Assembly (NCBI GenBank): GCA_023445495.1
Contig: JAEXLC010000346.1
Coordinates: 1-20,806 of the forward strand
Direction of reading: 5' to 3'
DNA from: Pseudomonadota bacterium
GTDB taxonomy: Bacteria > Pseudomonadota > Alphaproteobacteria > Sphingomonadales > Sphingomonadaceae
Length of the DNA stretch: 20,806 nt
The notes under the pieces were generated by a model. The model worked only from the letters and a program-made list of their open reading frames with translations. It did not search any database and was not told the origin of the DNA. Below, in pieces: positions 6,696 to 15,063 of this stretch. Within the stretch, counting starts at the first letter, position 1, and each line of letters opens with the position of its first letter. A program made the position numbers and the translations under genes.

Positions 6696-8063
6696 TCAGT
6701 CGGCGTCCGCCACCCAGTTTCCATGGAAGCCGGGCGGGACGATGTGGGGTATCCGGACGCTGGCGATCGGCGGCGCTTCGAAGTCGCGCGCATCGAGGAT
6801 CGCGAGGTCGGTGGTTTCGGCGGCGGCATCGATGACGAAGCCCATCAGCCAGCCTTCATCCTCTCCGGCGTCGGCATGTGCCGGGATGAAGATGAATTCG
6901 CAGGGGTGACGGTCCGGACCGAAATCGTGGATCTGGCGCGTGCCGTTCACGAGATCCTGCTTGAACAGGCCGGTGCCGAGGAACGGGTCGACCATCGCCA
7001 TCGCATAGGCGTAGCGATAGGGCTGGCCGAGCCGGCGCTCGTCGCAGCGCGGGAATTCCTGCGGCGCCGGATCGAGCGTGGTTCGCGTCACCGTCCGCCC
7101 CAGCGGGTCGATCGTCCAGCGCTCCAGGCTGCATCGCTCGGAATCGGGGCCCGAAGTCCGGCGCCAGAACATCCTGTCATGGACGATCAGGTCGAGAACC
7201 ACGCTCCCGTCCGCCGCGTCATGGGCGTTGACGGCATGGAAGACGAAGCAGGGATCGAGCGGAAACCAGACGACATCCCCTGCCCCGCCGTCACGCCGCA
7301 GCAATCCGATGCGCGCCTCGTGATTTTCGTTCCAGCGATAGGGGAATTGATAGCCCGATATCGCCGCGGTGAGCGAGAAGGTGACGGGCAGATCGAGGAG
7401 GATCGCGAACCGGCCGGTAAAGGCGAAGTCGTGGATCATCGGGCCTCCCCGCACCGGCACCTTCACCTCGCGCCGCACCCTGCCCTCGGGACCGATCGCC
7501 AGATAGCGGATCGTGCCCCATTTCGCCGCATCGTAACTGACCGCGAGCATCTCGCCGGTCAGCGGATCGACATGCGGATGCGCGCTCAGCCCGCCATGCA
7601 GCGTGCCGGCGAAATCGGTATAGCGCTCGGTCTCCAGCGTCTCGCCGATCACCACCGGCGTGCTGCCGGCCTCGATCAACCCGAAGGTCGTGCCGCCATA
7701 GCCGAGCACGTTGGTGTTGACCGTATCGAACAGGTGACGCGGCCCCGGCGTCCTTTCCTCGTCCAGCGCGTCGCTCACCGCATTGGAACGGATCCAGCGG
7801 TTGCGGTACCAGAGCGCCTTGCCGTCCTCGATGCGGATTCCGTGGATCATGCCGTCGCCGGCGAACCAGTGATGCCGGCTCGGACTGGGATGCATGGGAT
7901 TGGGACCCATGCGCAGGTATCGGCCGCGCAGCGCGGGCGGGATCGTGCCGACGACCGCAAGGTCCTCGATCGTCAGCTCCTCGCGCATCGGCGTGTTGAC
8001 GCCGGTGATGTACGGCATGTCCTCCGCAGCGACCGTGCGAGACCCGAAAAGCGAACCGAACAT
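6696..8063 (-). CDS. Carotenoid oxygenase family (RPE65/lignostilbene dioxygenase-like)
   Basis: A 455-residue non-haem iron dioxygenase of the seven-bladed propeller family that cleaves C=C bonds in carotenoids or stilbenes to two carbonyl products. The N-terminal GPNPMHP and WFAGDGMIHGI motifs are diagnostic. The four iron histidines can be placed at His162 (SAHPHVDP), His211 (MIHDFA), His276 (VFHAVNAHD) and His447 (GFHGNW), with a second-shell Glu336 in QEFPRCDER. Length is normal and there is no signal peptide, so it is cytosolic. Carotenoid, apocarotenoid and lignostilbene substrates cannot be separated by eye. The VOC gene ends 24 bases upstream and the exported ABM gene follows by 23. 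The downstream exported genes suggest a plant-phenolic or apocarotenoid pathway. Confidence 0.94.
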   Translation of the reverse strand: MFGSLFGSRTVAAEDMPYITGVNTPMREELTIEDLAVVGTIPPALRGRYLRMGPNPMHPSPSRHHWFAGDGMIHGIRIEDGKALWYRNRWIRSNAVSDALDEERTPGPRHLFDTVNTNVLGYGGTTFGLIEAGSTPVVIGETLETERYTDFAGTLHGGLSAHPHVDPLTGEMLAVSYDAAKWGTIRYLAIGPEGRVRREVKVPVRGGPMIHDFAFTGRFAILLDLPVTFSLTAAISGYQFPYRWNENHEARIGLLRRDGGAGDVVWFPLDPCFVFHAVNAHDAADGSVVLDLIVHDRMFWRRTSGPDSERCSLERWTIDPLGRTVTRTTLDPAPQEFPRCDERRLGQPYRYAYAMAMVDPFLGTGLFKQDLVNGTRQIHDFGPDRHPCEFIFIPAHADAGEDEGWLMGFVIDAAAETTDLAILDARDFEAPPIASVRIPHIVPPGFHGNWVADAD

Positions 8064-8087
8064 GGGCTGACCCTTTCGATGCGGGGA

Positions 8088-8912
8088 CTAGGGCCGCGCC
8101 ACCAGGCGCTGCCGCGCGGCGCGGGCATTGTCGAAGACCTGCTTGACCGGCCCCAGCGCCTGGACGAACTCGAGCTGCTCGCCCTCGGGGCCCTTGCAGT
8201 AGATCAGCCGCCAGCCGTTCGACTTGCCCTCGGTGATCGGATTGGAATTGGCCTCGAGCGGCGCTGCCTGGCGCTGGGCTTCGCTGGTGACCGTCACCAC
8301 GCGGTTGGCACGGACCTGGACCATGCCGCGCCGGGCGGATTCCGCCTCCAGATCCCGGATGAACTGGTTGAAGTCGACATCGTCGCGGATATGGAAACAG
8401 ATGTGCATCATCCGCGGGAAGGCCGGGCTCATATGGTCGAGCGGTTCGGCAAAGCTGCGCGGCCCGCCCAGCGGCTGGTCGGCGTCGCGATATTGCAGCA
8501 GCTCGAGCACGACATTGTCGAACTGGATGAACCGCACGTCGAGCCGCTGGCCCCCGCCCTTCAGATCGGGCACGCCGATCGTGCGCGGATTGACGCCGCG
8601 GGCCCGCGCCTCGATCTCCTGGTCGGTCAGAAGCGTGTTGTGGATGCGCTCGCCCTGGAAATCGCCGTCGCGCATCACCTCGGTGCCGCCCAGCACCTCG
8701 GTGTAGAAGGTGAAGGCGCGCTCCATGTTCTGGACCGTCAGGCCGAAATGCTGGACGCCCTGCAGCCGCATGCCGAGCGAGCTCGCGCCTGCCTCCGCCG
8801 CGACCGCCGGCACGACGCCGCCCGTTGCCAGCATGCCGGTCATCGCCAGGCCCCCACCGGCCTGCAGCAGTTCGCGCCGATCGATCCCGGCGTCTCCCAT
8901 CTTGTCGGTCAT
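8088..8912 (-). CDS. VOC-family metalloprotein with Tat-type leader
   Basis: A 274-residue protein of the vicinal oxygen chelate (glyoxalase/extradiol dioxygenase) superfamily. Residues 11-18 (DRRELLQA), followed by a glycine/alanine-rich hydrophobic stretch ending at AVAAEA (~36-41), form a twin-arginine signal. The mature part has two beta-alpha-beta-beta-beta halves starting at QHFGLTVQNMERAFTFYTEV (54-73). Candidate metal ligands are His55, Glu137 (VVLELLQY), His170 (MMHICFHI) and Glu248 (GEQLEFVQ). The open frame extends to 8993, but GGGAG precedes the ATG at 8912 by about seven bases. It could be a lyase, isomerase or ring-cleaving dioxygenase. A Tat-exported VOC protein next to a carotenoid oxygenase is unusual. 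It is the second gene of the leftward run. Confidence 0.88.
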   Translation of the reverse strand: MTDKMGDAGIDRRELLQAGGGLAMTGMLATGGVVPAVAAEAGASSLGMRLQGVQHFGLTVQNMERAFTFYTEVLGGTEVMRDGDFQGERIHNTLLTDQEIEARARGVNPRTIGVPDLKGGGQRLDVRFIQFDNVVLELLQYRDADQPLGGPRSFAEPLDHMSPAFPRMMHICFHIRDDVDFNQFIRDLEAESARRGMVQVRANRVVTVTSEAQRQAAPLEANSNPITEGKSNGWRLIYCKGPEGEQLEFVQALGPVKQVFDNARAARQRLVARP

Positions 8913-9014
8913 ATCTTGCTCCCTGGGTACGGTCGAAAGCCGGTCGTCCGGACGCCTGGGCCAAGGATGGCGGGCGCGGCGCGTGCCGCCCATGTCCGAT
9001 GGGCGATGCCGGGA

Positions 9015-9374
9015 TCACCCTGACGTGTCATCCGCGTCCGGCAGGACCACGCGACGGAGGCCGAAGAATCGCGCGTCGAGGGAGTAAGCGCCCGCGCCGG
9101 TCATGACGAGCGACGCTGCCGTCACCGCATGAACGATGACGAGCAGTTGCGGGGCGCCCGCCGGCACGCAGAGCGCCGCGAGCAGGCCGAGGCACGCCGA
9201 TGCGCGAACCCCGATGCCGACGCACAGGGATGCGCCGATCACGGTAACGAGCGCCTGGCACCAGAAAGGCGCGGCAGGGGCAAGCAGCACGCTCAGGACA
9301 GCCGACCCGGCGACGGAAAATCTGAGCAGCAGGAGCCCGGCGCCGACGATCCCGGCAGGATAAAATGGAGGCAT
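9015..9374 (-). CDS. DoxX-like small integral membrane protein
   Basis: A protein of about 119 residues with four hydrophobic segments (approximately 8-28, 38-55, 58-75 and 78-96). It has the C-terminal signature GAGAYSLDARFFGLRRVVLP seen in DoxX-like membrane proteins. Members are associated with redox or sulfur metabolism, but most have no known function. I place the start at the ATG at 9374 because it gives a normal-length N-terminus. A TTG at 9392 is an alternative, and neither has a convincing ribosome-binding site. It is divergent from the sensor kinase gene and lies 102 bases upstream of the VOC gene in the same direction, so shared transcription is possible but not certain. The family call is moderate. 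Confidence 0.7.
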   Translation of the reverse strand: MPPFYPAGIVGAGLLLLRFSVAGSAVLSVLLAPAAPFWCQALVTVIGASLCVGIGVRASACLGLLAALCVPAGAPQLLVIVHAVTAASLVMTGAGAYSLDARFFGLRRVVLPDADDTSG

Positions 9375-9494
9375 TTCGCTTGTTGCGGCCAACCGCCGCT
9401 AGCAGTCATTTCCAAAGGTGTTAGAAAATCCTCGCCAGAATGGGCGTGCGCGAGTGCGCCTGGTGCAGAATACATCCGGCTTGGGGGGAAATCC

Positions 9495-12400
9495 GTGTCG
9501 CGGTGGTCGAGAAGTGCGCTGCTAGGGCTGCTTGCGGTGGCGGGACTCTTTCCGGTCTCAACCGCGCACGCGCTAGATCCGACCCGCTCGATCCTGCAGA
9601 TGTATCATCGCGCCTACACCCAGGCCGACGGGGCTCCGACCGACGTCAAATCGATCGCACAGACCCCGGACGGGTACATCTGGATCGGTGCGGAGGACGG
9701 GCTCTACCGGTTCGACGGACAACGCTTCAATCGCTTTCCGCCCGATCGACTGGCGAAGAATGGCGTCTCCGTCGTCAGGGCGACACCCACCGGCGATCTC
9801 TGGGTCGGCTACCTTTGGGGCGGGCTGTCGCGCATCCGCGGCTCGCAGATCGTCCATTACACCTCGAAACAGGGTGGCCCGTCCGGCGAGGGCACGACAA
9901 ATATCCTGGTTTCCCGCGACGGCGGGGAAGCCTGGGCGGTCGTCGGGCGCCGCCTGTGGCGGTGGAGGGATGGCAAATGGCGCCAGCTTCTCCCCGATGC
10001 CCAGGTGTACAGCGCGGCGATCGCGCGCGACGACGTGGTTTGGGTGAAGAACTTCGACGGCGTCTTCTATTGCCGGCCTCGCGGCGGATCCTGTGCCCGC
10101 GCCGCCGGCTATGGCGGTGGCGGCATGACCCTGGCGCAGGACCGCGCGGGCCGGGTCTGGACGGCCGACCTCGATCGCCCCGGAAGGCTGTATCGCCTGC
10201 CGGATATCGCGGAGGTCCCGGATGCGAAAATTCCGCCGCGTGAATATGGCGGCACCGTCCCTGCGCGCATCGCCGGACCCATCTTCATCGACCGGGATGG
10301 ATCGCTCTGGTGCGTCAACGGGACCAGCGGACTGCTGCGCGCGCGGTCGGCGCTCGAGCCCGGCGCGCACGCCGCGAACCTGGACGCGTACACCGCCGCC
10401 GACGGCCTCACGCATGACATGGCGGGGCGAATCTTCGAAGACCGCGAAGGCAGCATCTGGGTGTCGACCAAGGCCGGGCTCGACATGTTCCGATCCGCGA
10501 ATGTGGTGATCGAACGCGCCATCCCCGTGGGAGCGAACCGGTTCGGCTACAGCGCGGGCCCGATCGGGAACCTGCTGTACATTCACGCGAGCACCGGCAA
10601 CGACAATTCCGATCCCTTCGGCAGCGCGCGCGGTCCTCTCTTCAGGATGCTGCCCGATGGCTCTGTCGAGCGCGTCCTCGACGATATCTGGAGCGTCCAG
10701 CGGTTCGCGCAAACTGACGACGGTTCGATCTGGATGGCCTCGCTCTGGGGGCTGTTCCGCCTGCAAGGCAACGGCTTCGTCGAGGTCGCACGGCCGCCGG
10801 GCGGCCAGACCACGACGATGGTATCGGTGCTCTCGCGGCCGCACGACGGCCTGTGGGCATGGCAGCGCGGAAACGGAGCGTGGATATTGAACGACGGCCG
10901 CTGGCGTCCCGATACCACCATGCCCTCGGCCCAGGCCGCCGGTTTCATCCAGGTGGCCGATCCCGGACGCAACGGCGCCATCTGGATGTCGCGTGGAGAT
11001 CCCTACGCGCTGATGCGGCAGGACGCGCGGGGCCTGAAGCAGTTTTCCGAGGCGGATGTCGGCATCGGCCCGATACGCGTGATCTCCCTCGATCGAGACC
11101 TCGAATATGTCGGTGGCGAGCAGGGCCTGGCGGCATATGACGGCACGCGCTTCCACCGGCTCGGAACGGATCGCGTTCCCGAGCTGGCACGCGTATTCGG
11201 CGTGGCGGCGGCCGGCCACGATCTGTGGGTGCTTGCTGCGTCCGGCATCCTCAGGTTCAGTCGCGAAGAGGTGGCGAGAGCCATGCGCGATCCCCGCGCG
11301 CCGGCGCCGATGTTCGAACTTTTCGACCAGCTCGACGGCTTGCCCCTGGCTGCCAGCCCGACCCAGCAAGCCGGATCCGTGAATACCGTGTTTCCGCGCC
11401 CCGACGGGCGCATCGTGTTCCTGACCGGGGCTGCCGTCGTCTGGATCGATCCGGCGAACCTGTTCCGAAATCGGGTGCCGCCCCCTGTGAGGATCCAGGC
11501 GCTGCAGGCCAACGGGCGCAGCTATGATGCGCCGCAGGACCTGGACCTCCCCGCAGGCACGAACAGCCTCGAGATCGACTATGCCGCGCTGTCGTTCGTC
11601 GAACCGCGCCGCGTTCGCTTCCGGTACAGGCTCGACGGCGTCGACGATGGCTGGATCGATCCGGGGACGCGCCGCCAGGCTTTCTACACCCGCCTGGGAC
11701 CCGGGACGTATCGCTTCCAGGTTATCGCCGCGAACGACGCGGGCGTCTGGAACAAGCAAGGCGCAACGCTGCGCTTCACGATCGCGCCGACGTTCCTCCA
11801 ATCGGTGTGGTTCAAGCTCCTGCTGGCGTTGGTCCTGGCGTTGCTCGCATGGGGCGCCTACGCGCTGCGTCTCCGCCAGGAGACCGCGCGGATCCAGGGG
11901 CGTTTCGACGCCCGGACCGCCGAGCGCGAGCGGATCGCACGTGAATTGCACGATACCTTGCTGCAAGGCTTTCAGGGGTTGATGCTGCGGTTCCAGTCGG
12001 TGGCGAATGTGCTGCCTGCCGGCGGAGAGGCGCGCGCCAAGCTCGACGCCGCGCTCGAACGCGCGGACGCGACGCTGGTCGAAGGTCGCGAGCGGGGTGC
12101 GGGAGCTGCGCGCGCCGATGAGCGCGGTGAACCTGCCCCAGGCAATCGCCGACGCGGCTGCCGATAGCATCCCCGAGGGGGGCCCGCGCTTCCAGGTTAC
12201 CGCCGAGGGCCGCGCACGCGAGTTGCGCGCCGACGCGTGCGAAGAGGCCCTTTCAATTGCCACCGAAGCGCTTCGCAACGCAGCCCGGCATTCCGGCGCT
12301 GCGCTGGTCGAGGCGCTGGTGAGCTATCAACGCAGCGGCCTCACCGTGATCGTCCAGGACGATGGCAAGGGTATCGATCCCGCGCTTGTGAGCAGCGGTT

Positions 12401-12585
12401 CGCGCGAGGGGCATTATGGCCTTGTCGGGATGCGCGAGCGCGCGGAACGTATCGGCGGCCGCCTTGCCGTGCGAAGCCGGGACGGCGCCGGCGTGGAGGT
12501 ATCGCTCTTCGTTCCGGCTGCGCGCGCCTTTGCGGATCACGCCGCACGCTTTCGTTTCTGGCGGCAGACGGGGACCGGGTCATGA
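9495..12585 (+). CDS. Propeller-type sensor histidine kinase (Reg_prop/Y_Y_Y/HisKA_3/HATPase), frameshifted
   Basis: After correcting one base this is about 1029 residues. It starts at GTG 9495 with GGGGGGAA six bases upstream, and a signal peptide follows (VSRWSRSALLGLLAVAGLFP, cleavage after AHA near 26). Repeated propeller strands such as DGYIWIGAEDGLYRFDG, DGSIWMASLWGLFRL and EGSIWVSTKAGLDMF form a large periplasmic sensor. They are followed by a Y_Y_Y domain (about 690-760), one membrane segment near 770-790, and a DesK/NarX-type HisKA_3 (ERIARELHDTLLQGFQGL, His819). At the G run 12094-12097 the frame breaks. In the +1 frame the expected VRELRAPMSAV follows, then a HATPase with EALRNAARHS, DDGKGI and GHYGLVGMRERAERIGG. 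Read literally, the product stops at 12167 (890 residues) without an ATP-binding domain. It may be a real mutation or a sequencing error. The stop overlaps the response regulator ATG. Confidence 0.88.
12094..12097 (+). other. Frameshift site: one extra G in a G run
   Basis: Upstream reading in the kinase frame gives LVEGRER. Removing one G from this four-G run continues as VRELRAPMSAVNLP, the normal continuation between HisKA_3 and HATPase_c, and that frame stays open to the stop overlapping the next gene. Without the correction the reading frame enters arginine/alanine-rich nonsense and stops at 12167. Confidence 0.85.
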
Positions 12586-13214
12586 CCCTCGACATCAAGC
12601 CCATACGCGTTCTCGTCGCCGACGATCACGCGGCGCTGCGCGACGGTATCGCCGCCATCGTCGGCAACGAGCCCGACATCACGATCGCGGGCGAGGCGGC
12701 GAATGGCGAAGAGGCGATCGCCGCCTTTCGCACGCTTCGGCCCGACGTGATGCTGCTCGACCTGCAAATGCCGGTGCTGGGCGGAATGGAAGTCATCCAG
12801 GCGGTTCGCGAGGAGTTTTCCAACGCGCGCATTGTCGTTCTCACCACCTATGAGGGGGATGTTCAGGCGTTGCGCGCGCTGAAGGCCGGTGCATCGGGAT
12901 ATCTGCTCAAGACATCGCTGCGCAAGGAACTCCTGGAGGCAATTCGGGTCGTGCACACGGGCCGCCGTTACGTTCTGGCCGAAGTGGCACAGGAGATCGC
13001 AATTCACGCCGCGGAGGATCCACTCACCGCGCGCGAGGTCGAGATCCTCGGCATGGTTGCCGACGGGAACGCCAACAAGGTCATCGCGCGCAGGCTGTCC
13101 TTGTCCGAAGATACGGTGAAGGCGCATTTGCGGGCCGTCTATTCCAAGCTCGACGTCAACGACCGCACCCAGGCGGTGACCGTCGCCCTGCGGCGAGGCA
13201 TCATCGCGCTTTGA
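12582..13214 (+). CDS. NarL/FixJ-family response regulator
   Basis: A 210-residue two-domain regulator. The receiver domain (about 8-125) carries the acidic pair Asp14/Asp15 (VADDH), phospho-acceptor Asp60 (LLDLQMPV), Thr88 (LTTYEGD) and Lys110 (YLLKTS). The C-terminal LuxR-type helix-turn-helix (148-207) reads LTAREVEILGMVADGNANKV, then RRLSLSEDTVKAHLRAVYSKL. The ATG at 12582 overlaps the kinase stop (ATGA), so the two are translationally coupled and form a cognate pair. Longer upstream starts in this frame only read through kinase sequence. The targets are not evident. It ends 26 bases from the convergent dehydratase stop. Binding of DNA as a phosphorylated dimer is the family norm. Confidence 0.96.
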   Translation: MTLDIKPIRVLVADDHAALRDGIAAIVGNEPDITIAGEAANGEEAIAAFRTLRPDVMLLDLQMPVLGGMEVIQAVREEFSNARIVVLTTYEGDVQALRALKAGASGYLLKTSLRKELLEAIRVVHTGRRYVLAEVAQEIAIHAAEDPLTAREVEILGMVADGNANKVIARRLSLSEDTVKAHLRAVYSKLDVNDRTQAVTVALRRGIIAL

Positions 13215-13240
13215 GCCGGGTTGCCGCTTTGCGGACGCCC

Positions 13241-15040
13241 TCAATGATTGTCGCGTGGCAGTCCCATGGTCTGGGCAATACGCTGGAACTGCTCGGAGCC
13301 TTCCAGGATCGCACCGGTATCCATCTGCCCGACCATCGTGCGCTGGATCTGCTGCCAGGGCGTCTGCGGCGCCGGATAGGCATAGCCGCCCGCCGCCTCC
13401 AGCGCCCCGCGCCGCTCGGCCAGTTCCTCCGCGGAGACGAGCATATCCGCCGTACCGCGACCGAGATCCACGCGCACCCTGTCCCCGGTCCGGAGCAGCG
13501 CGAGGCCGCCCATTGCGGCCGCCTCGGGCGCAGCGTTGAGGATGGAGGGCGAAGCGGAAGTCCCGGACTGGCGACCGTCACCGATGCACGGCAGCGCATG
13601 CACGCCGGCGCGGATCAGATAGGCGGGCGGGCGCATGTTGACGACTTCCGCCGCCCCCGGATAGCCGATCGGCCCGGCACCGCGCATCACCAGCAAATTG
13701 TGCTCGGTGATCCCCAGCGCCGGATCGTCGATACGCGCATGATAATCTTCCGGGCCGTCGAACACGATGACGGCCCCTTCGAACGCGTTGGGATCCTCCG
13801 GGTTGGAGAGATAGCGCGAGCGGAATTCCTCGCCGATCACGCTGGTCTTCATGATCGCGGCGTCGAACAGGTTGCCGCGCAGCACCAGGAAGCCCGAAGC
13901 TTCGGAAAGCGGGCGCTCGAACGGCCGGATAACCGCCTCGTCCTCAATCTCGGCATCGCGGCAATTCTGGCCGATCGTCTTGCCGTTGACGGTGCGGGCG
14001 CTCTCCGTGATCAGACCCTGGCGGATGAGCTGCGCGACCACGGCCGGGACACCGCCGGCGCGATAATAATCCTCGCCCAGATACTCACCGGCCGGCTGCA
14101 GGTTCACCAGTAGCGGCACGTCATGGCCGTGCTCCTGCCAGTCGGCGATATCGAGCGGGACGCCGATATGGCGGGCAATGGCGTTGAGATGGATCGGCGC
14201 GTTGGTCGATCCGCCGATCGCCGAATTGACTACGATCGCGTTGAGGAACGCTTCGCGCGTCAGGATGTCGGAGGGCTTCAGGTCCTCGGCGACCATCTCC
14301 ACGATGCGCTTGCCGGTGTGATAGGCGGCTTCCTGGCGGTCGCGATAGGGCGCGGGAATGGCTGCGCTGCCCGGCAGCATCATGCCAAGCGCTTCGGCCA
14401 GACTGTTCATCGTCGTCGCCGTGCCCATGGTATTGCAATACCCGGTCGAGGGTGCCGACGAGCTCACCAGCTTGATGAAGCCCTCATCGTCGATCTCGCC
14501 CGCCGCCAGCATCTCGCGGGCCTTCCACACGATCGTGCCCGAGCCGGTACGCTCGCCGCGATGCCAGCCGTTGAGCATCGGCCCCACCGACAGCGCGATC
14601 GCCGGGATGTTCACCGTCGCCGCCGCCATCAGGCAGGCGGGCGTGGTCTTGTCGCACCCCGTCGTCAGCACCACGCCGTCGATCGGATAACCGTAGAGCA
14701 GCTCGACCAGGCCCAGATAGGCAAGGTTGCGGTCCAGCCCCGCGGTCGGGCGCTTGCCGGTCTCCTGGATCGGATGGACCGGGAATTCGAGCGCAATGCC
14801 GCCCGCCTCGCGAATGCCTTCACGGACGCGCTCGGCCAGCACCAGATGGTGGCGATTGCACGGGCTCAGGTCGGATCCGGTCTGGGCGATGCCGATGATC
14901 GGCTTGCCGGAGCGCAATTCGTTCAGGCTCAGCCCGAAGTTGAGATAGCGCTCGAGATAGAGCGCGGTCATGTCGATATTCTCGGGATTGTCGAACCAGG
15001 CGCGGCTGCGCAGCTTCGGCGGGACGGCAGGGTCGTTCAT
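13241..15040 (-). CDS. IlvD/Edd-family pentonate dehydratase (L-arabinonate/D-xylonate type)
   Basis: A full-length 599-residue enzyme with an iron-sulfur cluster that removes water from a sugar acid to give a 2-keto-3-deoxy acid. Cluster cysteines are visible at Cys61 (DLSPCNRHH), Cys129 (TTGCDKTTPACLMA) and Cys202 (GYCNTMGTATTMN). From memory the sequence is close to Caulobacter XylD, sharing the WFDNPE-x-IDMTALYLERY opening, the RSGKPIIGIAQTGSDLSPCN block and an LPRDNH end. The same subfamily includes L-arabinonate dehydratase, so the substrate is best read from context. The dehydrogenase across the locus is L-arabinose-type, and L-arabinonate is my favoured substrate. The start codon is 23 bases after the mutarotase stop, so the two genes form a leftward operon. 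Cytosolic. Confidence 0.94.
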   Translation of the reverse strand: MNDPAVPPKLRSRAWFDNPENIDMTALYLERYLNFGLSLNELRSGKPIIGIAQTGSDLSPCNRHHLVLAERVREGIREAGGIALEFPVHPIQETGKRPTAGLDRNLAYLGLVELLYGYPIDGVVLTTGCDKTTPACLMAAATVNIPAIALSVGPMLNGWHRGERTGSGTIVWKAREMLAAGEIDDEGFIKLVSSSAPSTGYCNTMGTATTMNSLAEALGMMLPGSAAIPAPYRDRQEAAYHTGKRIVEMVAEDLKPSDILTREAFLNAIVVNSAIGGSTNAPIHLNAIARHIGVPLDIADWQEHGHDVPLLVNLQPAGEYLGEDYYRAGGVPAVVAQLIRQGLITESARTVNGKTIGQNCRDAEIEDEAVIRPFERPLSEASGFLVLRGNLFDAAIMKTSVIGEEFRSRYLSNPEDPNAFEGAVIVFDGPEDYHARIDDPALGITEHNLLVMRGAGPIGYPGAAEVVNMRPPAYLIRAGVHALPCIGDGRQSGTSASPSILNAAPEAAAMGGLALLRTGDRVRVDLGRGTADMLVSAEELAERRGALEAAGGYAYPAPQTPWQQIQRTMVGQMDTGAILEGSEQFQRIAQTMGLPRDNH

Positions 15041-15063
15041 TGAGGCGCCTTGTATTTCTGTTC

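Noticed and set aside
8971..8990. GC-rich imperfect hairpin between the DoxX-like and VOC genes
   Set aside because: The stem needs a two-base bulge and no T tract follows on the minus strand, so I do not call a terminator.
6600..9023. An 807-codon plus-strand open frame
   Set aside because: It is antisense to the ABM, carotenoid oxygenase and VOC genes, whose motifs are unambiguous. Its translation is His/Arg/Asp-rich low-information sequence typical of GC-rich antisense frames.
9573..12278. A 901-codon minus-strand open frame
   Set aside because: It is antisense to the sensor kinase, which has a signal peptide, propeller repeats and a His-box. The antisense translation shows no domain.
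13211..14113. Plus-strand open frames through the dehydratase gene (also 14123-15043)
   Set aside because: They are shadows of the IlvD/Edd-family gene, which carries all three cluster cysteines on the minus strand.
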